A DNA stretch of 18,697 nt from an uncultured Lachnospiraceae bacterium (GTDB lineage: Bacteria; Bacillota_A; Clostridia; Lachnospirales; Lachnospiraceae): positions 1 through 18,697 of the forward strand of contig CANOBT010000107.1 in the NCBI GenBank assembly GCA_947564305.1, given 5' to 3'. The notes below the pieces were generated by a model. It ran no database searches, was not told the origin of the DNA, and saw nothing but the letters and a program-made list of their open reading frames with translations. The position numbers and the translations under genes are program-made. This document shows, in pieces, positions 13,610 through 18,697 of the stretch. Each line of letters starts with the position of its first letter. Position 1 is the stretch's first letter.

Positions 13610-14338
13610 ATGATTAAAGTGGCGATTGTGGATAATGGTACAGAGGCAGCGGAGAATACAAGGATCATTGTAGAAAAGAGGGCAGAACGGCTTTTAAAAA
13701 ATGTAGAAATAGAAGTAGAAGTATTTACAAACTCAGAATTGGCATCCTATGAATTGCATGAGGGAAAATATTTTGATGTATTTCTCCTTGAGACAAAGAT
13801 GCCGCTACTGAATGGAGTGGACCTTGCAAGATATATTAGAAGTACGCAAAAAGAAGGATATATTATATTTTTGACTACCCACCCGGAATTCGCGGTAGAA
13901 AGCTATGATAAAAGCATCCACGCATATCAGTATATCTTAAAAAAAGAAATGAATACAAAACTGCCTGAAATATTGGATGATATTTTTAAGCAATGCATTC
14001 GGGAGGAGGATCAATATTATTACATTTCTAACCAATACCGCACGGAGAGAATTCGTTTCCATGATATTATCCACGTAAAAAAAGAAGGAAAAAATTGTAT
14101 CCTCGTAACGAAGGATGGCCCCCATATGGATAGGACTACTATTTTAAAAATAAAAGAGACTTTAAATTTACCGATTTTCATTTCAATAGAACGGGGCAGC
14201 ATAGTAAATATGGAGCATATTGAGAAAATCTGTAAAAAAGAGGTACATATGGACAATGGGGATGTGCTTGAAATCAGCAGAGCAAACGTACCAAAAGTAA
14301 AAGCTAACGTACTCCGATACTGGGGTGTCTGCACCTGA
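13610..14338 (+). CDS. LytTR-type response regulator with degenerate receiver, 242 aa
   Basis: The N-terminal ~120 residues have a CheY-like receiver pattern, starting KVAIVDNG and continuing FDVFLLETKMPLLNGVDLARYI, IIFLTTHPEFAVESY and YQYILKKE. The phospho-acceptor Asp is replaced by Glu (residue 61) and the acidic pair is Asp-Asn (8-9), while the Thr and Lys (about 111) remain. A LytTR DNA-binding domain follows (about 135-242), with RIRFHDIIHVKKEGKNCILV and FISIERGSIVNMEHIEKI. Such proteins bind paired direct repeats and control virulence, bacteriocin or autolysis genes. The receiver may be permanently active or phosphorylation-independent. No kinase gene is adjacent. The ATG at 13610 has AGGTGA upstream; a GTG at 13598 is in frame but less likely. 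Confidence 0.88.
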   Translation: MIKVAIVDNGTEAAENTRIIVEKRAERLLKNVEIEVEVFTNSELASYELHEGKYFDVFLLETKMPLLNGVDLARYIRSTQKEGYIIFLTTHPEFAVESYDKSIHAYQYILKKEMNTKLPEILDDIFKQCIREEDQYYYISNQYRTERIRFHDIIHVKKEGKNCILVTKDGPHMDRTTILKIKETLNLPIFISIERGSIVNMEHIEKICKKEVHMDNGDVLEISRANVPKVKANVLRYWGVCT

Positions 14339-14343
14339 ATTGC

Positions 14344-14367
14344 ATCAGCTGGCCGAAGCCAGCTGAT
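14344..14367. other. Perfect 10-bp palindrome at the convergent gene ends
   Basis: ATCAGCTGGC and GCCAGCTGAT flank CGAA, which on the minus strand becomes a stable C(UUCG)G tetraloop. It covers the last codons and the TGA of the deacetylase gene, 5 bp after the LytTR stop. No T-run follows on either strand, so it looks like a 3'-end stabiliser, not a standard terminator. Confidence 0.55.
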
Positions 14368-15226
14368 CTAATGATTGAAAAGTATACCCCATCTCTTCCC
14401 ATTTTGTCAGAAGTTCATCCAGGATATCTGCATTGGTTTTTGATGTACTGTGGAGTAAAACAATCGCACCGGGATGAATCCGTCCCAGAAGCTTGTCGAA
14501 TGCCTCCTCCTTTGTTGGCTGGTCATTTTCATACCAGTCCACATAGGCCAGGCTCCAGAAAAATGTTCGATAGCCCAATTCTTTTGCCATCTGCAGGTTG
14601 CTCTCGCTGTATTTCCCCTGGGGAGGACGATAGAACTTCTTCATCTCCTCTCCCGTCACTTCTTTATAGGCGGTTTCCACATCCTTCAACTCTTTCTCAA
14701 AAGATTCCTTTGCGGCAATCTGTGACATGTCTGGATGATGATATGTATGGTTTCCGACGGTATGCCCTTCACTTAGCATCCTCTTTATCAAATCTTCATT
14801 GGATGTAATATAAGTTCCTACCACAAAAAATGTTGCAGGAACGTTGTGCTTTTTTAAGGCATCCAATATTGCAGGAGTATTTCCATTTTCAAATCCGGCA
14901 TCAAATGTCAGATAAAGTACTTTTTCCTCGGTGATATTTGCATAGTATGCGTCATATTTTTTCAATTCCTCAGCCGTCGCGTTGGCAACCGGTGGTTTGC
15001 CTTCTTCCTGAAAACTTAAGCCCCAGTTTCCTTCCGAAAATTCCACGACAGAATCCATAGAAGCGGTCTCCTGTGAAATCTGTTCCTGATACCGTTCCTG
15101 GAGCTGGGCCGCAAAATGTCCCAGAAAAAAAGCCCCCAAGAAAAGAAGAGTCAGCTTTCCGATATGCAAAAGAATCGCCTTATTATTTTTTATTTTACTC
15201 AATATTTGGGGATTGTTAAAATCCAT
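14345..15226 (-). CDS. pdaA: PdaA-like polysaccharide (peptidoglycan) deacetylase, 293 aa
   Basis: A NodB-homology deacetylase with an N-terminal membrane anchor (about residues 17-37) and an extracytoplasmic catalytic domain. Motif 1 is YLTFDAGFENGNTPAILDAL (105-124): the catalytic Asp is kept and the second Asp of the common TFDDG is Ala, as I recall for PdaA-type enzymes. Motif 2 is GHTVGNHTYHHPD with His160 and His164; then KKFYRPPQGKYSE (Arg200) and HPGAIVLLHS (His259). Strong likeness to Bacillus PdaA through GYRTFFWSLAYVDW suggests N-deacetylation of muramic acid on the way to muramic delta-lactam of spore cortex. AGGTGA lies upstream of the ATG. It converges on the LytTR gene with 6 bp between stops. 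Confidence 0.88.
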   Translation of the reverse strand: MDFNNPQILSKIKNNKAILLHIGKLTLLFLGAFFLGHFAAQLQERYQEQISQETASMDSVVEFSEGNWGLSFQEEGKPPVANATAEELKKYDAYYANITEEKVLYLTFDAGFENGNTPAILDALKKHNVPATFFVVGTYITSNEDLIKRMLSEGHTVGNHTYHHPDMSQIAAKESFEKELKDVETAYKEVTGEEMKKFYRPPQGKYSESNLQMAKELGYRTFFWSLAYVDWYENDQPTKEEAFDKLLGRIHPGAIVLLHSTSKTNADILDELLTKWEEMGYTFQSLDQLASAS

Positions 15227-15310
15227 AGAGTATCACCTGTATCTGTTCTCTTTATATTCTATTCCCCTTAAAAAAGAATATTCCAGATACAAAAAAAGAG
15301 CTCAAAATGA

Positions 15311-15340
15311 AATCCCCCGCAGTGTTCTCTGCAGGGGATT
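15311..15340 (-). terminator. Terminator hairpin after the ABC exporter
   Basis: AATCCCCCGCAG and CTGCAGGGGATT pair around TGTTCT with one mismatch. On the minus strand it sits a few bases after the ABC stop codon and is followed by TCATTTTGAGC and then T7. It separates the exporter from the deacetylase gene. Confidence 0.65.
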
Positions 15341-15343
15341 CCT

Positions 15344-17110
15344 TTATTTCATGCGCTCCGCCATGGTATAAAATTGATAATAAGTTCCTTTTTGGGCCAT
15401 CAAAGTCTCGTGATTGCCCTCCTCTGTGATTCCCTGGTCCGTAAGGACAAGAATTCTGTCTGAGTTCTTGATGCTGGAAAGCCTGTGCGCAATGGTGATC
15501 GTGGTTCTTCCCTCTGATAATTGATTCAGGGAACGGGCAACCGCAAATTCGCTTTCATTGTCCAACGCCGAAGTTGCCTCATCCAGAATCATAACAGGCG
15601 GATTTTTTAAGAAGACTCTGGCAATACTGATACGCTGCTTCTGGCCTCCGGACAATTTCACACCCCGCTCTCCTACATAGGTATCATATCCATCTTTTAA
15701 TTCACGGATAAATTCATCTGCACCGGCCTTTTTTGCCGCTTCCACGGCTTCTTCTTTAGAAGCCTCCGGATTTCCATATAAAATATTTTCCAGTACGGTT
15801 CCAGAAAACAGATACACATCCTGCTGTACGATTCCGATATTTTTCCGAAGACTTTTTAGCGTAAAGGACTTGATATCCTCCCCATCAATCCGTATTACAC
15901 CATCGCTGATATCGTAAAATCTGGGTATCAGGTTACACAGCGTGGTCTTTCCACCCCCGGAAGGGCCTACGATTGCCAACTTTTCCCCTGCACGCACCGC
16001 CAGGTTTAAATGACGAAATACCGTATTGTGGTCATCTGGATATTCAAAAGAAACATCCTCAAAAGAAATGTCTCCCTTTGGCACACCCATTTCCTTAGCG
16101 CCCGGCTCATCAAAAATTTCCACATCTGCATCCATAATCTGAAGAAAACGTTCAATTCCTGTAAGTCCTCTCTGAAACTGCTCGGCAAATTCTATAATTC
16201 TGCGGATGGTCGCAATCAGCGTCGTAACATACATCACATAAGCTACCAAGTCCCCGGCCGTGATATACCCTTTCACAAGGAAAATACCTCCCATCAGGAT
16301 TACGACCAGATTCATCAGCCCGTCAAAAGCGCGGGTTGCTGTCTGGAATGCAGCCATATATTTGTAGGTTTCCTTTTTGATATCGTAGAATTTTGCATTG
16401 CCCTTTTCAAATTTATCAATCTCCATCCCTTCGTTGGTGAAGGCTTTTACCACCTTCTGTCCCAACAGGCTATCCTCGATAGCAGCATTGAGCTCTCCTA
16501 TCTGAACACGCTGTTTCGCAAACGCTCTACGGCTTCTCCGATTCAATTTAATACAGACATAAGCCATAACAGGTACGATGATAAACACCATCAGGGTAAG
16601 AGGAAGATTGACAGAGGCCAGTATCAAAAACGAAATAACAGCCTTGACTGCCGCAATAAAAAATTCTTCTGGACAATGGTGGGAAAACTCCGTAACATCA
16701 AACAGGTCATTGGTAATCCTTCCCATAATCTGTCCGACCTTCGTATTATTGTAATATGTATTGGACAGCTTTTGCAGGTGCGCATAGGCGTCCCTTCTCA
16801 TATCTGTCTCAATGGCCGCACCCATAACATGCCCCATATTTGCCATATAATAGTTTGCCATACAGTCAATAATACGAAGCACAAGGTATAAAAGCGCCAG
16901 TTTTCCTACAATCTCAACTGTCAAAAGTGCCACGTCTTCCATGCCCGTATTCGTGATAAAGCGGATGATCATAGGAAGCACCAGCTCACAAAGCGTCGTA
17001 AGAGAAGCACAGAATAAGTCTGTCACAAGGACTCCCTTATGATTTTTGTAATAAGGAAGGAACCGCTTCATCAATTCCTTTGTCGTATATTCTCTATTAT
17101 TATCTGACAT
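15344..17110 (-). CDS. ABC exporter, fused permease and ATP-binding protein, 588 aa
   Basis: A type IV ABC exporter half-transporter. The membrane domain (residues 1-330) has about six helices (roughly 28-50, 63-85, 150-168, 170-188, 260-280, 285-305). The nucleotide-binding domain has Walker A VGPSGGGKTT (381-390), Q-loop IVQQDVYLF (427-435), signature LSGGQKQR (486-493), Walker B VMILDEATSALD (506-517) and the His switch TIAHRL (542). It should work as a homodimer exporting drugs, lipids or peptides; the substrate is unknown and no C39 peptidase domain is present. GGAGG lies 4 nt before the ATG at 17110. It is 53 bp downstream of the receiver/alarmone-synthetase gene on the same strand. A U-rich hairpin (17133-17151) in the gap may attenuate but probably does not fully separate them. 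Confidence 0.93.
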   Translation of the reverse strand: MSDNNREYTTKELMKRFLPYYKNHKGVLVTDLFCASLTTLCELVLPMIIRFITNTGMEDVALLTVEIVGKLALLYLVLRIIDCMANYYMANMGHVMGAAIETDMRRDAYAHLQKLSNTYYNNTKVGQIMGRITNDLFDVTEFSHHCPEEFFIAAVKAVISFLILASVNLPLTLMVFIIVPVMAYVCIKLNRRSRRAFAKQRVQIGELNAAIEDSLLGQKVVKAFTNEGMEIDKFEKGNAKFYDIKKETYKYMAAFQTATRAFDGLMNLVVILMGGIFLVKGYITAGDLVAYVMYVTTLIATIRRIIEFAEQFQRGLTGIERFLQIMDADVEIFDEPGAKEMGVPKGDISFEDVSFEYPDDHNTVFRHLNLAVRAGEKLAIVGPSGGGKTTLCNLIPRFYDISDGVIRIDGEDIKSFTLKSLRKNIGIVQQDVYLFSGTVLENILYGNPEASKEEAVEAAKKAGADEFIRELKDGYDTYVGERGVKLSGGQKQRISIARVFLKNPPVMILDEATSALDNESEFAVARSLNQLSEGRTTITIAHRLSSIKNSDRILVLTDQGITEEGNHETLMAQKGTYYQFYTMAERMK

Positions 17111-17163
17111 AATTCCTCCAACTGAAACTCCTCACTGTTAAAAAAACAGTGGAACTATCTATT

Positions 17164-18279
17164 TTAATTCTGCTCTTTTGCCCGCGGCGGAGTTTTCGGT
17201 TTCAACAGCGCAGTATGTGACTTGTCAATTTTATTACGAATCTGCAGCATCTGATAATCTAATACATCAATCGCATCCGCACAAACTTTTAGCTGCCTCC
17301 CGATTTCTTCCGTATTTTCTACGTCCTTTTTGTATCTCAACTTATGCTCCAGGCTGGCCCAGAAATCCATGGCAATCGTACGAAATTGCATTTCCACCTT
17401 TACATATTTTTTCTCTCTGGACAGAAAAATCGGTACATCCAATATCAGATGCAGGCTGCGGTATCCATTGGGCTTTGGATTCTTGATATAATCCTTTTTC
17501 TGCACAAGGATAATGTCATCCGGCCTGACGACAAGCTCCGCCAAACGGTAAATATCATCTGGAAAAGAACAGATTACGCGAACTCCTGCAACATCCATCA
17601 AATTCTTCTCTATACTTTCCACCGTGATAGGAAATCCTTTGCGCTCCAGCTTTTCATAGATGCTTTCCGCTGATTTCAGCCTGCTTTTAATGGCTTCAAA
17701 CGGATTCCGGTTATATTCCTGCGAAAATTCGGCATACAGTACTTTCAGCTTTGCCTCCACTACCATGATGGCACTGCTGTACTGCATCATCAAATGATTA
17801 AAGCGCTCGGCGCTCCTTAACTTTTCTGTCTGTATCTGAATGATACGTCCCTGCTCCTCCAGTACCTTCGTCTGGCTTTCTACTTTCTGCTCTAGTATAT
17901 TTTTACAGGAAAACAACTCAACAATATTTTTTACCCGGTTTTTTACGATAGAACCTTCAAAGGGCTTATGAATGAAATCCAAAACACCCATTTCAAGACA
18001 ATAATTCTCAATCTTGGCGGAATCTTCTCCACTGATAACAAGCACAGGAATCTTCTCCATCCATTGGTTCTTTTTCATCCATTCAAGGACTCCATAACCA
18101 TCCATATTCGGCATCTGCAGATCCAAAAGAAGAGCTGCCAGTTTTCCTTCGCACTCCTGCAGCTTTCGTACAGCCTGTTCTCCATCTGCCGCTGTCTCAA
18201 CAATATAGCTCCCCTTCAGCATATCATTTAAAATTTCACGGTTTATTTCCACATCATCTACTACTAATATCTTTTGCAC
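17164..18279 (-). CDS. Response regulator receiver fused to RelA/SpoT-type (p)ppGpp synthetase, 371 aa
   Basis: Residues 1-120 are a complete receiver: KILVVDDVEINREIL with Asp8/Asp9, phospho-acceptor Asp53 in LLLDLQMPNMDGYG, Ser83 in VLVISGED and Lys105 in HKPF. Residues about 125-165 form a coiled coil (ILEQKVESQTKVLEEQ). Residues about 165-325 match the small alarmone synthetase fold: IKSRLKSAESIYEKL (Arg200, Lys202), MDVAGVRVICSF (Asp229), KPNGYRSLHLILDVP (Tyr273, His277) and KVEMQFRTIAMDFWASLEHKL (Glu296, Glu311). No HD hydrolase, TGS or ACT domain is present. The predicted role is pyrophosphate transfer from ATP to GDP/GTP under control of a kinase. I chose a GTG at 18279 with GAGGTGA 5 nt upstream; longer frames run through the tRNA terminator. 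It precedes the ABC exporter. No partner kinase is in the window. Confidence 0.88.
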   Translation of the reverse strand: MQKILVVDDVEINREILNDMLKGSYIVETAADGEQAVRKLQECEGKLAALLLDLQMPNMDGYGVLEWMKKNQWMEKIPVLVISGEDSAKIENYCLEMGVLDFIHKPFEGSIVKNRVKNIVELFSCKNILEQKVESQTKVLEEQGRIIQIQTEKLRSAERFNHLMMQYSSAIMVVEAKLKVLYAEFSQEYNRNPFEAIKSRLKSAESIYEKLERKGFPITVESIEKNLMDVAGVRVICSFPDDIYRLAELVVRPDDIILVQKKDYIKNPKPNGYRSLHLILDVPIFLSREKKYVKVEMQFRTIAMDFWASLEHKLRYKKDVENTEEIGRQLKVCADAIDVLDYQMLQIRNKIDKSHTALLKPKTPPRAKEQN

Positions 18280-18366
18280 CTGCTTCACCTCTTTTTCCGC
18301 TATTGCAGTTTGATAATCTGGACCAAAAAGTCCGCCGCTGGCAGCCTTTTCGGATATGAAACAGAA

Positions 18367-18395
18367 CCCCCGTAAAAGCGTTGGTTTTACGGGGG
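18367..18395 (-). terminator. Hairpin after the tRNA cluster
   Basis: CCCCCGTAAAA and TTTTACGGGGG pair perfectly (11 bp, 7-nt loop), 38 bp after the last tRNA on the minus strand. The following TTCTGTTTC is only moderately T-rich, so termination may be partial and some transcripts might reach the alarmone-synthetase gene. Confidence 0.6.
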
Positions 18396-18432
18396 ACTTC
18401 AACAACTCCATATTCAATTGTTATAAAGAAAA

Positions 18433-18518
18433 TGCCGCAGACCGGAATCGAACCGGTACGGGTATCACTACCCACGGGATTTTAAGTCCCGGGCGTCTGC
18501 CAGTTCCGCCACTGCGGC
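18433..18518 (-). tRNA. tRNA-Leu (UAA)
   Basis: An 86-nt class II tRNA: acceptor arms GCCGCAG and CTGCGGC with discriminator A, anticodon loop CTTAAAA (UAA), long variable arm TGGGTAGTGATACCCG, and T-arm ACCGGTTCGAATCCGGT. Confidence 0.97.
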
Positions 18519-18526
18519 TTATTATA

Positions 18527-18599
18527 TGGGGCCTATAGGGCTCGAACCTATGACCCTCTGCTTGTAAGGCAGATGCTCTCCCAGCTGAGCTAAGACCCC
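18527..18599 (-). tRNA. tRNA-Val (UAC)
   Basis: A 73-nt tRNA with acceptor arms GGGGTCT and AGGCCCC (one wobble pair), discriminator A, anticodon loop CTTACAA (UAC) and T-loop TTCGAGC. It lies 8 bp upstream of tRNA-Leu in the same transcript. Confidence 0.97.
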
Positions 18600-18645
18600 A
18601 TAAACATTATACAGGATATCGAAATAATTGATATCGTCTGTTGAA

Positions 18646-18697
18646 CGACCCAGAAGAGACTCGAACTCTCGACCTCCGCCGTGACAGGGCGGCGCTC
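18646..18697 (-). tRNA. tRNA-Asp (GUC), cut by the window edge
   Basis: The 3' 52 nt are present: anticodon arm CGCCCTGTCACGGCG (anticodon GUC), T-loop TTCGAGT, acceptor 3' strand CTGGGTC and discriminator G. The D-arm and 5' acceptor lie outside the window. Confidence 0.92.

Noticed and set aside
14344..14367. Bidirectional terminator between the LytTR and deacetylase genes
   Set aside because: The stem is perfect but no U-tract follows on either strand, so it is listed only as a palindrome.
16010..16891. 293-codon plus-strand open frame
   Set aside because: It is antisense to the ABC exporter, whose motifs are unambiguous; no ribosome site or family signature.
18280..18417. N-terminal extension of the receiver/synthetase protein to an upstream start
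   Set aside because: The extension runs through the tRNA-cluster hairpin and has no receiver homology; the GTG at 18279 has a proper ribosome site directly before the receiver domain.

Overview
The window looks like a low-GC Gram-positive gut anaerobe of the Lachnospiraceae (Clostridium cluster XIVa) type. This is inferred from strong GGAGG ribosome sites, rubrerythrin, the mobile-element gene families, and a PdaA-like deacetylase and FtsH of clostridial character. Nearly every gene lies on the minus strand. The exceptions are a LytTR regulator, one tRNA and a gene tail at the left edge.

Positions 1 to about 6645 are one end of an integrated plasmid-like or conjugative element. Read in the direction of transcription (right to left), it has a structured leader with a 9-codon ORF, a DUF6075-like gene, a DUF3970-like gene, parA, parB, a RepA_N-type repA and a DUF6050-like membrane protein, then a terminator. 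An XRE repressor, a small unknown ORF and two overlapping genes with sigma-70 region 4 domains follow. No integrase, relaxase or conjugation gene is in view, so the rest of the element must lie to the left. repA carries two repeat arrays inside its own coding sequence: six 15-bp units, then six iterons spaced exactly 23 bp apart, each centred on ACTTCTTGAAGT. This is a strong candidate replication origin. Two near-identical dyads (268-296 and 2166-2190) flank the XRE/sigma block.

The element ends inside a chromosomal S8 (subtilisin-like) peptidase gene. That gene is cut immediately after its catalytic Asp-Ser-Gly, which places the junction near 6643-6648. Chromosome follows: a GNAT acetyltransferase, a DUF308 membrane protein and ftsH (an apparent operon with a near-consensus promoter), rubrerythrin, a family 2 glycosyltransferase and a pyridoxamine-oxidase-like flavoprotein.

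From 13083 there is tRNA-Ser(UGA) with clear promoter and terminator, then about 150 bp of large nested palindromes that look like a dispersed structured repeat. Next comes a LytTR regulator whose receiver has lost its phospho-acceptor Asp. It is convergent with a PdaA-like polysaccharide deacetylase, which is followed by an ABC exporter. At the right end, downstream of tRNA-Leu(UAA), tRNA-Val(UAC) and a partial tRNA-Asp(GUC), a gene encodes a response-regulator receiver fused through a coiled coil to a (p)ppGpp synthetase domain. The key residues of both parts appear intact. This two-component-controlled alarmone synthetase is the most unusual chromosomal gene here; the in-gene origin of repA is the most striking DNA-level signal.
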